In this document: in pieces, positions 7,005 to 16,752 of the stretch
How positions within the stretch are numbered: position 1 is the stretch's first letter
Layout of the letters: the number at the start of each line of letters is the position of its first letter
From: Flavobacterium sp. NRK F7
GTDB taxonomy: Bacteria; Bacteroidota; Bacteroidia; Flavobacteriales; Flavobacteriaceae
Assembly: GCF_024054195.1 (NCBI RefSeq)
Contig: NZ_JAMXLB010000001.1
Coordinates: forward strand, 3,488,737-3,552,736
DNA: 64,000 nt
Direction: 5' to 3'
Program-made: the position numbers and the translations under genes
Notes under the pieces: model-generated
Told to the model about the DNA's origin: nothing
The model's input: only the letters and a program-made list of their open reading frames with translations
Databases searched by the model: none

Positions 7005-9032
7005 ATGAGTATTTTAACCACTCCTTTTACAACCAAATACAGCACAGCGCCTTTTTCTAAAATTGAAAATAAAGAGTATAAAGATGCTTTTATTAAACTT
7101 ATTAAGGATGCTAAAGAAGAAATCAATGCAATAATAAATAACCCCGAACCACCTACTTTTGAAAATACCGTTGCTGCTTTAGATTTTTCAGGAAGTCAAT
7201 TGGATCGTGTTTCGAGTATTTTTTTTAATTTAAATTCGGCAGAAACTTCAGAAGAAATGCAAAAAATAGCACAAGAAGTTTCTCCTTTATTAACAGAATT
7301 CAGTAACGACATCACGTTGAATGAGAATTTATTTAAAAAAATAAAGTTAGTTTATGATGCTCAAGACCAAGCTAATTTAACGTTAGAACAACAAACGTTG
7401 TTGGATAAAAAATACAAAGGTTTTGTAAGAAATGGCGCTTTACTTGATGCACAACAAAAGACCAAATTAAGAGAAATTGACACCCAATTAGCTAAACTTA
7501 AATTGACTTTTGGTGAAAATGTTTTAGCTGAAACAAATAATTATCAACTACATATTACTAACGAATCTGATTTAAAAGGCTTACCAGAAGGAGCCAAAGA
7601 AGCTGCGGCTGCATTAGCACAATCAAAATCACTAGAAGGTTGGGTTTTTACTTTAGATTTTCCAAGCTATTTACCTTTTGTAACCTATGTCGAAAATCGT
7701 GAGTTACGTAAAGAAATCAGTATTGCAGCCGGTAAAAAAGCTTTTCAAGACAATTCTTATAATAATCAAAACAACATAAAAGAAATTGTTCGTTTAAGAC
7801 ACGAGAGAGCAAATCTTTTAGGATATGCAACTCATGCCCATTTTGTATTGGAAGAAAGAATGGCTCAAAATCCAGAAAAAGTAACTGCTTTTTTGAACGA
7901 CATGTTAGAAAAAGCAAAACCAGCAGCAAGGAAAGAATTTGAAGAACTTACTCAATTTGCCAAAGAGTTAGATGGAATTGATCACTTAGAAAAATGGGAT
8001 GGTGCTTACTATTCAGAAAAGTTAAAGCAAAAATTATTCAATCTCGATGACGAAAAATTAAAACCTTATTTTAAATTAGAAAATGTATTACAAGGTGCTT
8101 TTACCATTGCCGAAAAATTATATGGTATCACTTTTAAAGAGGTTTTCGATATCGATAAATATCATCAAGATGTACGAACTTTTGAAGTATTGGATTTTGA
8201 AAATAATGTAGTCGCTTTATTTTACACCGATTTCTTTCCAAGAAAAGGAAAAAGAAATGGCGCATGGATGACCTCTTTTAAATCGCAATATATAAAAGAT
8301 GGAGTAAACGAACGCCCTCATATTTCGAATGTTTGCAATTTTACACCACCTACTCCAACCAAACCTTCTTTACTAACTTTTAACGAAGTAACGACTTTGT
8401 TTCATGAATTTGGGCATGGATTACATGGTATGTTAGCGAATACAACGTATCCTAGTCTATCTGGAACCTCTGTTTATTGGGATTTTGTAGAATTGCCCAG
8501 TCAAATTATGGAAAATTGGTGTTACGAACCTGAAGCATTAGCTTTATTTGCAAAACATTATGAAACAGGAGCAATAATTCCTCAAGAATATGTTGAGAAA
8601 ATTAAAGAAAGTGCAAGTTTTCTTGAAGGAATGGCTACTATGAGACAATTAAGTTTTGGTTTATTAGACATGGCTTACCACGGTAAAGTTACTCCTATAG
8701 ATAATGTAAAAAGTTTTGAAGAAAAAGCTTTTGAAAGCACCAAATTATATCCAGATGTTGCAGAAAATTGTATGAGCACCTCTTTTTCTCACATTTTTCA
8801 AGGAGGCTATTCTTCGGGATATTATAGTTACAAATGGGCTGAAGTATTAGATGCAGATGCATTTGCTTATTTTCAAGAAAAAGGCATTTTCGACAAAGAA
8901 GTAGCTACAAAATTCAAAGAAAATGTTTTATCTAAAGGAGGAACAGAGCATCCTATGACGTTATATAAAAGATTTAGAGGTCAAGAACCAAAACCAGATG
9001 CTTTGTTAAAAAGAGCCGGTCTTATTGAATAA
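7005..9032 (+). CDS. M3 family oligopeptidase (peptidyl-dipeptidase type)
   Basis: A 675-residue zinc metallopeptidase of family M3 (Dcp/oligopeptidase A group) that degrades short peptides in the cytoplasm. The zinc motif HEFGHGLHG starts at about residue 467. Downstream YWDFVELPSQIMENW supplies the third ligand and FSHIFQGGYSSGYYSYKWAE forms the substrate pocket typical of the family. No signal peptide, so cytoplasmic. It is followed at 43 bp by peptidase T, suggesting a shared role in peptide turnover. Dcp and OpdA cannot be told apart from sequence reading alone. Confidence 0.93.
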   Translation: MSILTTPFTTKYSTAPFSKIENKEYKDAFIKLIKDAKEEINAIINNPEPPTFENTVAALDFSGSQLDRVSSIFFNLNSAETSEEMQKIAQEVSPLLTEFSNDITLNENLFKKIKLVYDAQDQANLTLEQQTLLDKKYKGFVRNGALLDAQQKTKLREIDTQLAKLKLTFGENVLAETNNYQLHITNESDLKGLPEGAKEAAAALAQSKSLEGWVFTLDFPSYLPFVTYVENRELRKEISIAAGKKAFQDNSYNNQNNIKEIVRLRHERANLLGYATHAHFVLEERMAQNPEKVTAFLNDMLEKAKPAARKEFEELTQFAKELDGIDHLEKWDGAYYSEKLKQKLFNLDDEKLKPYFKLENVLQGAFTIAEKLYGITFKEVFDIDKYHQDVRTFEVLDFENNVVALFYTDFFPRKGKRNGAWMTSFKSQYIKDGVNERPHISNVCNFTPPTPTKPSLLTFNEVTTLFHEFGHGLHGMLANTTYPSLSGTSVYWDFVELPSQIMENWCYEPEALALFAKHYETGAIIPQEYVEKIKESASFLEGMATMRQLSFGLLDMAYHGKVTPIDNVKSFEEKAFESTKLYPDVAENCMSTSFSHIFQGGYSSGYYSYKWAEVLDADAFAYFQEKGIFDKEVATKFKENVLSKGGTEHPMTLYKRFRGQEPKPDALLKRAGLIE

Positions 9033-9074
9033 AAGAGAGTAAAAAAGTATATTTACATCAAAATTAAAAAAGAA

Positions 9075-10313
9075 ATGCAACATATAATAGATCGTTTTAT
9101 CAGTTATGTAACGGTTGATACTGAATCAGATCCAAATTCGAACACCACACCAAGTACAGCAAAACAATGGGATTTAGCCAATCAATTAGTAGAAGAATTA
9201 AAGCAAATTGGGCTACAAGAGGTAACCATTGACGAAAATGCTTACATAATGGCTACTTTACCTAGTAATGTAGATTATGAAGTACCAACGATTGGATTTG
9301 TTTCGCATTTTGACACCACTCCAGATTTTACAGGTGCCAATGTTAAACCTCAAATTATAGAAAATTACGACGGTAAAGACATTATGTTAAATGCAGCGCA
9401 AAACATTATTTTATCTCCAACTTACTTTGAAGATTTGCTACTTTATAAAGGACAAACACTTATTACTACAGATGGTACAACGCTTTTAGGTGCTGATGAT
9501 AAAGCAGGAATTACAGAAATAGTAAGTGCTATGGAATATTTAATCCAACATCCTGAAATTAAACATGGTAAAATTCGTGTTGGTTTTACACCAGACGAAG
9601 AAATTGGTCGTGGTGCTCATAAATTTGATGTAGAAAAATTTGGATGTGATTGGGCTTACACTATGGATGGAAGTCAAATAGGCGAATTAGAATATGAAAA
9701 TTTTAATGCAGCTGGAGCCAAAATTACTTTTAAAGGAAAAAGCGTACATCCAGGTTATGCAAAAGGGAAGATGATTAATTCCATGCTTTTAGCTAACGAA
9801 TTTATCTCAGCGCTTCCTGAAAATGAAGTTCCTGAAAGAACTAGTGATTATGAAGGCTTTTTTCACGTGCATCATTTAAATGGAAGTATAGAAGAAACCG
9901 TTTTACAACTGATTATCAGAGATCATGATAAAGATCTTTTTGAAGCTAGAAAAGAATTAATTCATACCATTGCTACCAAAATAAACAACCAATATGCAAA
10001 GCAATTTGGAGAAGACATTTGTATCGCAGAGGTAAAGGACCAATATTATAATATGCGTGAAAAAGTAGAACCTGTTTTCCATATTGTTGAAATTGCAGAA
10101 AAAGCGATGAAAGAAGTTGGGATTACCCCAATTATTAAACCCATTCGTGGAGGAACAGACGGTTCACAATTATCCTATAAAGGATTGCCTTGCCCAAATA
10201 TATTTGCAGGCGGACACAATTTTCATGGTAAATATGAATATGTTCCTGTAGAAAGTATGATAAAAGCTACAGAAGTTATCGTTAAAATTGCAGAATTGAC
10301 TGCTCAACAATAA
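9075..10313 (+). CDS. pepT: peptidase T (aminotripeptidase)
   Basis: A 412-residue M20B metallopeptidase that removes the N-terminal residue of tripeptides. Metal ligands are visible: HFDTTPDF (His near 78), [19 protein letters not shown] and [17 protein letters not shown]. The dimerisation domain sits between about 200 and 310. Length is that of E. coli PepT. It lies 43 bp after the M3 peptidase on the same strand and ends in a clear terminator. Confidence 0.96.
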   Translation: MQHIIDRFISYVTVDTESDPNSNTTPSTAKQWDLANQLVEELKQIGLQEVTIDENAYIMATLPSNVDYEVPTIGFVSHFDTTPDFTGANVKPQIIENYDGKDIMLNAAQNIILSPTYFEDLLLYKGQTLITTDGTTLLGADDKAGITEIVSAMEYLIQHPEIKHGKIRVGFTPDEEIGRGAHKFDVEKFGCDWAYTMDGSQIGELEYENFNAAGAKITFKGKSVHPGYAKGKMINSMLLANEFISALPENEVPERTSDYEGFFHVHHLNGSIEETVLQLIIRDHDKDLFEARKELIHTIATKINNQYAKQFGEDICIAEVKDQYYNMREKVEPVFHIVEIAEKAMKEVGITPIIKPIRGGTDGSQLSYKGLPCPNIFAGGHNFHGKYEYVPVESMIKATEVIVKIAELTAQQ

Positions 10314-10320
10314 TAATACA

Positions 10321-10347
10321 AGAGGAAGCCTACTTCCTCTTTTTTTA
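10321..10347 (+). terminator. terminator after pepT
   Basis: The perfect 8-bp stem AGAGGAAG/CTTCCTCT with a 4-nt loop is followed by a T run. Confidence 0.85.
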
Positions 10348-10358
10348 TACAAAAACTT

Positions 10359-10931
10359 ATGTCAGAAAAAAAGGTTTGGGACAAGACCAATCAATGGACG
10401 GAAGAACTAGAAATCTTAAAAACCATTATCGAAAAAGCCGATTTAGTTGAAACAACAAAATGGGGAACAGCCGTTTATACTCATAATAACAAAAACATTA
10501 TTGGGATTGGTGGTTTTAAATCCTATTTTGGTTTGTGGTTTTTTAATGGTGTATTTTTAAAAGATGACAAGAAAATACTGGTGAATGCTCAAGAAGGCAA
10601 AACAAAATCGCAAAGACAAATGCGTTTTCAATCCAAAGAAGACATAGATGAAAAAACAATTCTAAGTTATATAAAAGAAGCTATTGCAATTGAGGACAAA
10701 GGATTAAGTATAAAACCAGAGAAGCAAAATTTCCAATCGGAAGCCTTAGAAAAAGAATTAGAAGCCAACCCAGAATTAAAAAAAGCATTTCATTTGTTTA
10801 CTCCATACAAACAAAATGAATTCACAGAATATATAGCTACTGCGAAACAAGAAAAAACGAAACTAGCCCGTCTAGAAAAAATAAAACCCATGATATTAGC
10901 AAATATCGGTCTTAATGATAAGTATCGATAA
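10359..10931 (+). CDS. YdeI/OmdA-type DUF1801 protein
   Basis: A 190-residue soluble protein. The N-terminal half (KADLVETTKWGTAVYTHNNK, FGLWFFNGVFLKD) matches the DUF1801/YdeI layout, and the C-terminal helix region (ELEANPELKKAFHLFTPYKQNEF, then TAKQEKTKLARLEKI) matches the OmdA/YdeI tail of bacteriocin-protection-like proteins. B. subtilis YdeI is regulated by the envelope-stress sigma factor SigV or SigB in some reports, but its role is not established. Starts 12 bp after the pepT terminator, so the promoter must be very close or overlap it. Confidence 0.75.
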   Translation: MSEKKVWDKTNQWTEELEILKTIIEKADLVETTKWGTAVYTHNNKNIIGIGGFKSYFGLWFFNGVFLKDDKKILVNAQEGKTKSQRQMRFQSKEDIDEKTILSYIKEAIAIEDKGLSIKPEKQNFQSEALEKELEANPELKKAFHLFTPYKQNEFTEYIATAKQEKTKLARLEKIKPMILANIGLNDKYR

Positions 10932-10948
10932 AACAGTATCTCTATCAT

Positions 10949-10986
10949 AAAAAAAACCAAATTACATGATGTAATTTGGGTTTTTA
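10949..10986. terminator. bidirectional terminator
   Basis: ACCAAATTACAT and ATGTAATTTGG form a long stem with an A run on the left and a T run on the right, between the YdeI-like gene (+) and yajC (-). Confidence 0.8.
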
Positions 10987-11004
10987 CTTTTATAAAAATA
11001 AAGA

Positions 11005-11280
11005 CTATTTTTTCTCTTTTTCTGTAAGTTTAGCACTCATTTCTAAAGAAATAGCCGATTTTTCCATTTTGATTTTTCCTGCCATTGTTTCTACAACAAC
11101 TGCAGTTTCAGATAATTCCGCTATTTTACCATGAATTCCTGCTTTAGTGATGATTTTATCACCTACTTTCAAACCTGATTCAAAAGCTTTTTCTTTTTTT
11201 ACTCTTCTTTGACCTGGTAAGATGATAAAGAAATAAAAAATGGCTATGATAGCTACTACCTGTATAATTATTGGATTCAT
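11005..11280 (-). CDS. yajC: preprotein translocase subunit YajC
   Basis: A 91-residue YajC with one N-terminal membrane segment (IIIQVVAIIAIFYFFIILPGQRRVKKEK) and a small cytoplasmic beta domain. It is an accessory subunit of the SecDF-YajC complex. It is last in an operon nusB-DUF1573-yajC, with 10 bp between it and the preceding gene. This order is common in Flavobacteriaceae. Confidence 0.93.
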   Translation of the reverse strand: MNPIIIQVVAIIAIFYFFIILPGQRRVKKEKAFESGLKVGDKIITKAGIHGKIAELSETAVVVETMAGKIKMEKSAISLEMSAKLTEKEKK

Positions 11281-11290
11281 ATTTTTGTAC

Positions 11291-11827
11291 TTATTGTGTT
11301 ATACCACTTCCTTCTTTTGGAAGTACATTGGCTTTTATAGTAAACATTTCTTTACCTGTTTCTGTATTTGTTGTTAAAGTAACTGTTTTACTTTGTTGTC
11401 CTGTTTTACCAGTTGAGTCAAAACTAACTTTTATAGGTGCAGAATTTCCTGGTTTTATTGGTTCTTTTGGAGGGTTTGGAACTGTACATCCACAACTACC
11501 TTGCGCATCTAAAATAATTAAATCGCTCTCACCAATATTTTTTACAATAAACTCAGTTTCTACTTTTTCACCTGCTTTAATGGTACCAAAATCATGCTCT
11601 AATTTATTAAATTGGATTTTAGGATATTTACCATCAACTGGTGTTGAAGGTTGGTTTTCACTAACGTTTTCACCTTGAGTCATTGGTTGTTCAGTAGTTG
11701 CACTTACTTTTTCAGATTCAAAAGATTTCATATCTTCCTCTGTAATTTTTGCGCTACCATTATCTTTACAAGCTGTAACAGATAATACTAAGGCTACCAC
11801 GAATAGGCTTACTGTTTTTTTTAACAT
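11291..11827 (-). CDS. DUF1573 lipoprotein
   Basis: A 178-residue exported lipoprotein: a signal peptide of about 20 residues ends in the lipobox SVTAC, then a low-complexity linker (about 25-65) and one Ig-like DUF1573 domain (KLEHDFGTIKAGEKVETEF, SCGCTVPNPPKEPIKPG). Such domains are frequent in envelope proteins of Bacteroidota; the function is not established. It sits between nusB (20 bp upstream) and yajC (10 bp downstream), so co-transcription is likely. Confidence 0.85.
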   Translation of the reverse strand: MLKKTVSLFVVALVLSVTACKDNGSAKITEEDMKSFESEKVSATTEQPMTQGENVSENQPSTPVDGKYPKIQFNKLEHDFGTIKAGEKVETEFIVKNIGESDLIILDAQGSCGCTVPNPPKEPIKPGNSAPIKVSFDSTGKTGQQSKTVTLTTNTETGKEMFTIKANVLPKEGSGITQ

Positions 11828-11847
11828 AACTAAAAAAAATTAATTGT

Positions 11848-12792
11848 TTATAATAATCCTCTTCCCGCTTTATTTAAACGGTTCTCTTTTTGAAAATCTT
11901 TAACTAGGTTATCAAGAATTCCGTTGATAAAAATACTACTTTTTGGGGTAGAATACTCTTTTGCTATCTCTAAATATTCGTTAATAGTCACTTTTACAGG
12001 AATCGAAGGAAATTTCAACAATTCACAAATGGCCATTTTTAAAATAATAGTGTCAATTTCAGCAATTCGTTCTGCGTCCCAATTTGGGGTTTTGTCAATA
12101 TATTCTTTGGATAATTCCATTTCATTTAGAACTGTTTTTCTAAATAAATTTTTTACATATTCTTTATCATCAATATCTTTATATAATTTAGATATTGTAA
12201 AATCTTCATCCTGCTCATTAATTTGCTTTAATTGTTTTAAAATTAAAGTATTTACAGCAGGCAAATCATCCAACCATGTTAATTTATGCTCTTCTAAATA
12301 ATCGTATAATTTATCATTAGGGGCAATAACTTCTGTAAATAAAGCAGCAATAAAATCTCTATCATCAACAAAATCGTTCTTTGCTGCGTTTTGCATGTAT
12401 TTTTCAAAGTAAGAACTTTCTTTGATTGCCTCTAGCAAAAACAAAACAATATCATCATTGCGTTTCCAATTAGTAATTTTTCTATCATCAATGGCATTAT
12501 TCAAAGACCTACTTTCTGCAAGCAGCTTTAGAACTTTATTATCTACAAATTTTTTACTGGGATTACGTTCTTCTTTAGTTGCTAAATGTTTTTTAGATGC
12601 TACTTCTAAATAGGACTCTTCTTTTTCGCGAATTTCTATCAATGCAGAAAGCATTAAAAGATATAAATCAAACATATTATCTATGCTTTGAAACAAGAAT
12701 TTCTCTTCTTTATCAAGGTTTTCTCCTTGATGTTGATGCATGGCGTAAATGCTTTGCATCACTTTAACGCGGATATGTCTTCTATTTAACAT
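11848..12792 (-). CDS. nusB: transcription antitermination factor NusB
   Basis: A 314-residue protein with a C-terminal NusB domain (about 175-305, with IDTIILKMAICELLKFPSIPVKVTINEYLEIAKEY) that binds boxA RNA together with S10 during rRNA transcription. It starts MLNRRHIRVKVMQSIYA, typical of Bacteroidota NusB. It is more than twice the length of E. coli NusB because of an inserted helical region, which is normal in this phylum. First gene of the nusB-DUF1573-yajC operon. Confidence 0.92.
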   Translation of the reverse strand: MLNRRHIRVKVMQSIYAMHQHQGENLDKEEKFLFQSIDNMFDLYLLMLSALIEIREKEESYLEVASKKHLATKEERNPSKKFVDNKVLKLLAESRSLNNAIDDRKITNWKRNDDIVLFLLEAIKESSYFEKYMQNAAKNDFVDDRDFIAALFTEVIAPNDKLYDYLEEHKLTWLDDLPAVNTLILKQLKQINEQDEDFTISKLYKDIDDKEYVKNLFRKTVLNEMELSKEYIDKTPNWDAERIAEIDTIILKMAICELLKFPSIPVKVTINEYLEIAKEYSTPKSSIFINGILDNLVKDFQKENRLNKAGRGLL

Positions 12793-12820
12793 ACTAATTT
12801 AAGAACTTTTTAAAATTAAG

Positions 12821-12846
12821 AAAGCGAAAGAAACTCTTTCGCTTTG
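12821..12846 (-). terminator. terminator after the amino-acid dehydrogenase gene
   Basis: The 10-bp stem AAAGCGAAAG/CTTTCGCTTT with a 5-nt loop lies just downstream of the dehydrogenase gene. A minus-strand -7-like element (TATTTTTG, 12847-12854) for nusB immediately adjoins it. Confidence 0.65.
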
Positions 12847-12870
12847 CAAAAATACAATATTATTTAAATA

Positions 12871-13977
12871 TTATTTATTCTGTAACTCTTTTTTTCGATC
12901 ATCAATACGCTTTTGTGCAATTGATAAAGCTGCCTGATGCGTTGTGATATTATTCTTAGAAGAAAAGTCAAAAATTTCAAGTGCTGTATTATAAATATTT
13001 TCTGTTTTCTCCATTACTTGTGCTTTTGTTAAATGCGCTAATTCAGAATACACATTAATAACTCCACCTGCATTGATTAAGAAATCAGGAGCATATAAAA
13101 TTCCTTTTTCTTTTAAAATTTGACCGTGCACCACTTCGTTTGCTAATTGATTATTAGCTGCACCAGCAATAATTTTAGCTTTTAATTTTACAATGGTATC
13201 ATCATTAATAGTAGCGCCTAAAGCACAAGGTGCATAAATATCTACTTCAGAACCATATAAATCATCTCCAGTAAAAATTTTAGCGCCATATTTTGCTCCA
13301 ACTTCATGCAATCTATCTTCATTAATATCCGAAATGGTTACTAAAGCACCCGCTTTTGTTAAATGATCAACTAAAACCTCACCAACATGACCAATACCTT
13401 GTACCAATACTTTCTTACCTTCTAAGTTATCGCTACCAAATTGATATTTTGTTGCAGCTTTAATTCCCATAAAAACCCCATACGCAGTAATTGGCGAAGG
13501 GTTTCCTGAACCACCTTTACTTTCAGAAATACCAGAAACATATTGAGTTACTTCTCTTACCGTGTCCATATCTTTAGTTTCCATACCCACATCTTCTGCA
13601 GTAATATATTTACCCGATAAAGAATCGACAAATTGACCAAAACGTCTCATTAATTCTGGAGTTTTTTGAGTTTTTGCATCCCCAATAATAACGGCTTTTC
13701 CACCACCCAAATTTAGTCCTGAAATAGAGTTTTTAAAGGTCATTCCTCTTGACAAACGTAAAACATCATTTAATGCTTCCCATTCGTTAGAATAATTCCA
13801 CATTCTAGTACCTCCTAAAGCAGGTCCTAAAACTGTATTATGTATTCCTATAATTGCTTTTAATCCTGTATCTTTGTCATGGCAAAAAACAACTTGTTCA
13901 TGTCCGTCAAATGAAACTTGACCAAAAACTGGATCAACTTTATGTAGCTCGTTTGCTTGTAATAGTTCTGTTGACAT
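12871..13977 (-). CDS. Leu/Phe/Val-type amino-acid dehydrogenase
   Basis: A roughly 368-residue NAD-dependent dehydrogenase of the Glu/Leu/Phe/Val family that deaminates branched-chain or aromatic amino acids to 2-oxo acids. GGTRMWNY, RGMTFKNSISGLNLGGGKAVI (catalytic lysine region), AEDVGM and the Rossmann motif VQGIGHVGEVLVDHL are visible. The length fits Leu/Val dehydrogenase and is too short for glutamate dehydrogenase. I start at the ATG at 13977 (MSTELLQANELHK); an upstream in-frame ATG at 14004 adds nine residues unlike the family. Substrate choice cannot be read from sequence. Confidence 0.92.
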   Translation of the reverse strand: MSTELLQANELHKVDPVFGQVSFDGHEQVVFCHDKDTGLKAIIGIHNTVLGPALGGTRMWNYSNEWEALNDVLRLSRGMTFKNSISGLNLGGGKAVIIGDAKTQKTPELMRRFGQFVDSLSGKYITAEDVGMETKDMDTVREVTQYVSGISESKGGSGNPSPITAYGVFMGIKAATKYQFGSDNLEGKKVLVQGIGHVGEVLVDHLTKAGALVTISDINEDRLHEVGAKYGAKIFTGDDLYGSEVDIYAPCALGATINDDTIVKLKAKIIAGAANNQLANEVVHGQILKEKGILYAPDFLINAGGVINVYSELAHLTKAQVMEKTENIYNTALEIFDFSSKNNITTHQAALSIAQKRIDDRKKELQNK

Positions 13978-14166
13978 ATGATAAATGTGTTGAAAATTAT
14001 TCAATAATTAAAGACAATATTACGAAATATTTTAAAATAATTCAATATATTATCTTATTTTTAGGGATATGATAATTTTTTTGTCGATTTTTAAATTTTA
14101 TTTTATGAAGAATAATTCATAAAAAAATGACTTTTTAATAAAAAAAACTCAAGTCTTAATATATAT

Positions 14167-15915
14167 ATGAAAGAATTACAATATTTAAATAAATATTTTA
14201 TAAAATACAAATACCGCTTTTTGCTAGGAATTGCAATTACTATAGCGGCTCAAATTTTCAAATTATTTATCCCAAAATTCTTTGGTGATTCCTTACGTGC
14301 ACTTGACAACGACTCTATTTCTAAAGAGCTCGCTTACAGTATTTTGGTAGACAATTTTATATATACTTTAGGAGCTGCTTTAATTGGTGGTTTTTTGACA
14401 TTTTTAATGCGTCAAACTTTAATTGTAATGTCTAGACATATCGAATTCGATTTAAAAAATGAAATCTACAAACATTACCAAGCATTAAGTCAAAAATTCT
14501 ACAAGCAAAATAGAACTGGTGATTTAATGAATCGAATAAGTGAAGATGTGAGTAAAGTAAGAATGTATGTAGGCCCTTCGGTAATGTATTCTGTTAACAC
14601 GCTTATTATTTTTATCGTGGTAATTATACAAATGGCTTTAATTTCGCCAAAACTCACTTTTTATTCATTAATCCCTCTTCCTTTGTTATCCTATGGTGTT
14701 TTTAAAATAAGTTCCAAAATTCATGAAAAAAGTGGCTTATTTCAACAAAATCTATCCACTTTATCTTCTTTTGTTCAAGAAATGTTCTCAGGAATTCGGG
14801 TTATTAAAGCCTATGCTATTGAGGACCAAAAAACAAAAGAATTCACATCCCTTACAAAAGACAGTAATGAAAAAGCAATGAGTTTAGCAAAAACCAACTC
14901 CTTATTTGGTCCACTAATGATTTTATTAATTGGATTGAGTAACTTAGTTGTAATCTATGTGGGCGGCATGATGTATATTAATGGAACTATTCCAGATATT
15001 GGTGTTATCGCCCAATTTATTTTATATATCAACATGCTTACTTGGCCAGTTGCCTCTTTAGGATGGGTTTCTTCTTTAGTTCAAGAAGCCGAAGCATCAC
15101 AAAAAAGGATTAATGAATTTTTAAAAACAAAACCAGATATTTACAATTCGGTTACTGAAAATACTCAGATAGAAGGAGAAATTCGCTTTGAAAATGTTTC
15201 TTTTGTATATGAAGACACTAATATACAGGCATTAGAAAACATTAGTTTTACTGTAAAGTCGGGACAAACGTTGGCAATTCTTGGAAAAACTGGTTCTGGA
15301 AAATCAACAATTTTATCATTAATTAGTAGACTCTACGATGTAACTTCTGGGACTGTATTGATTGACAATAAACCGATTCAAGAAGTAAATTTGGATGATC
15401 TTCGAAATAATATAGGCGTTGTTCCACAAGATGCTTTCTTATTTTCAGATTCTATAAAAAACAACATAAAATTTGGTAAAGAAAATGCAACTGATGAAGA
15501 AGTAATTGAAGCTTCCAAAAAAGCATATGTACACCATAATATTGAAAATTTCACTAATAAGTATGATACTATTTTAGGTGAAAGAGGTATTACTTTATCT
15601 GGAGGACAAAAACAACGTGTATCAATTGCAAGAGCTTTAATTAAAGATGCATCTATCTTATTATTAGATGATTGCTTAAGTGCTGTAGACACAGAAACCG
15701 AAGAAGCAATTTTAAATAATTTAATGGATTTTTGTAAAAACAAAACTACCTTATTAGTAAGTCACCGAGTTTCTTCTGCTAAAAATGCAGATATCATAAT
15801 CATATTAGAAGATGGCAAAATCATTCAACAAGGCTCTCATAATCAATTAATAAATACTGAGGGATATTATAAAGAATTATATAATAAACAGCTATCAGAA
15901 AAAGAAATTGTATAA
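14167..15915 (+). CDS. ABC exporter half-transporter
   Basis: A 582-residue type IV ABC exporter subunit with six membrane helices (about 15-310) fused to an ATPase domain (about 335-575): Walker A GKTGSGKST, Q-loop VVPQDAFLF, signature LSGGQKQR, Walker B ASILLLDDCLSAVD and the switch histidine in LLVSHRVSS. The residue after Walker B is Asp instead of the usual catalytic Glu, as in the YheI/BmrC half of heterodimeric exporters, yet no partner gene is adjacent. Likely a multidrug or lipid exporter; substrate unknown. Transcribed alone, with its own terminator overlapping the stop. Confidence 0.9.
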   Translation: MKELQYLNKYFIKYKYRFLLGIAITIAAQIFKLFIPKFFGDSLRALDNDSISKELAYSILVDNFIYTLGAALIGGFLTFLMRQTLIVMSRHIEFDLKNEIYKHYQALSQKFYKQNRTGDLMNRISEDVSKVRMYVGPSVMYSVNTLIIFIVVIIQMALISPKLTFYSLIPLPLLSYGVFKISSKIHEKSGLFQQNLSTLSSFVQEMFSGIRVIKAYAIEDQKTKEFTSLTKDSNEKAMSLAKTNSLFGPLMILLIGLSNLVVIYVGGMMYINGTIPDIGVIAQFILYINMLTWPVASLGWVSSLVQEAEASQKRINEFLKTKPDIYNSVTENTQIEGEIRFENVSFVYEDTNIQALENISFTVKSGQTLAILGKTGSGKSTILSLISRLYDVTSGTVLIDNKPIQEVNLDDLRNNIGVVPQDAFLFSDSIKNNIKFGKENATDEEVIEASKKAYVHHNIENFTNKYDTILGERGITLSGGQKQRVSIARALIKDASILLLDDCLSAVDTETEEAILNNLMDFCKNKTTLLVSHRVSSAKNADIIIILEDGKIIQQGSHNQLINTEGYYKELYNKQLSEKEIV

Positions 15916-15941
15916 AATATTGCTTTATACAATTTTTTTTT
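15908..15941 (+). terminator. terminator overlapping the ABC exporter stop codon
   Basis: The perfect 9-bp stem TTGTATAAA/TTTATACAA includes the TAA stop at 15913-15915 and is followed by nine T residues. Confidence 0.8.
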
Positions 15942-15985
15942 AGACTTTTGGAAAACGATAAAACTAAAAATTGACAGTTAGGATT

Positions 15986-16360
15986 ATGAGAGAAAATGAC
16001 ATGTTAGAAAAAGAAGATATCTTTTCTAAGGTATTAAGAGCCGGAAGAAGAACATATTTCTTCGATGTAAGAGCTACTAAAGCTGATGATTATTACATTA
16101 CCATTACTGAAAGTAAAAAATTTACAGAAGAAGATGGTTCGTATCACTTTAAAAAACATAAAATCTATTTATACAAAGAAGATTTTGTAGCTTTTAAAGA
16201 AATTTTAGACGAAATGACCGAATTTGTTGTCTCTCAAAAAGGAGAAGAAGTTATCTCAGAAAGACATCAAAAAGATTTCAAAAAAGAAGTTTACTCAGAA
16301 GCAATTGCTGATAACCCTTCTACAGACAGTTTCACTAATATAGATTTTGATGATATTTAA
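15986..16360 (+). CDS. PUR-alpha-like DNA/RNA-binding protein (DUF3276)
   Basis: A roughly 124-residue protein with one PUR repeat: KVLRAGRRTYFFDVRATKADDYYITITESKK followed by KKHKIYLYKEDFVAFKEILDEM. PUR proteins bind single-stranded purine-rich nucleic acid; the bacterial forms dimerise. The ATG at 15986 is chosen over a TTG at 15971. The C-terminal tail is acidic and probably disordered. Widely conserved in Bacteroidota; the cellular role is not established. Confidence 0.85.
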   Translation: MRENDMLEKEDIFSKVLRAGRRTYFFDVRATKADDYYITITESKKFTEEDGSYHFKKHKIYLYKEDFVAFKEILDEMTEFVVSQKGEEVISERHQKDFKKEVYSEAIADNPSTDSFTNIDFDDI

Positions 16361-16384
16361 TCATTTTCTTTAGAAAAATAGAAG

Positions 16385-16410
16385 AGTCCGATTGTTTCGG
16401 ACTTTTTTTA
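16385..16410. terminator. bidirectional terminator
   Basis: AGTCCGA/TCGGACT with a 5-nt loop and a T run, between the PUR-like gene (+) and the CsaA-like gene (-), whose stop lies inside the T-run end. Confidence 0.8.
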
Positions 16411-16752
16411 TGCCATCCTTAAACCGTTGCTTACAGGAAAATTTGGAGATAACAAAACCACTCCATTTCCTTCTCCAACCAATCCTAAGACAAGGCATTC
16501 ACTCATGAAGTTACCAATTTGCTTTTTAGGAAAATTCACAACCGCAATAATTTGTTTTCCAATTAAATCTTCTTTTTGATAATAGGTAGTAATTTGAGCA
16601 GAAGATTTTCTAATCCCTATTTCTATACCAAAATCAATTTGCAATTGATACGCTGGTTTTCTAGCTTCAGGAAAATCCTTTACAGTTATAATTGTACCTA
16701 CTCGGATGTCTATTTTCTCAAAATCATTCCAAGAAATTAAATTATTTTCCAT
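16408..16752 (-). CDS. csaA: tRNA-binding domain protein, CsaA-like
   Basis: A 114-residue protein made only of an EMAP/CsaA-type tRNA-binding OB fold: FEKIDIRVGTIITVKDFPEARKPAYQLQIDFG, SAQIT, and AVVNFPKKQIGNFMSECLVLG. CsaA proteins bind tRNA and have been described as secretion-related chaperones in Bacillus. Its start overlaps the preceding DUF962 gene by 11 bp, so the two are translated from one message. Confidence 0.88.
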   Translation of the reverse strand: MENNLISWNDFEKIDIRVGTIITVKDFPEARKPAYQLQIDFGIEIGIRKSSAQITTYYQKEDLIGKQIIAVVNFPKKQIGNFMSECLVLGLVGEGNGVVLLSPNFPVSNGLRMA

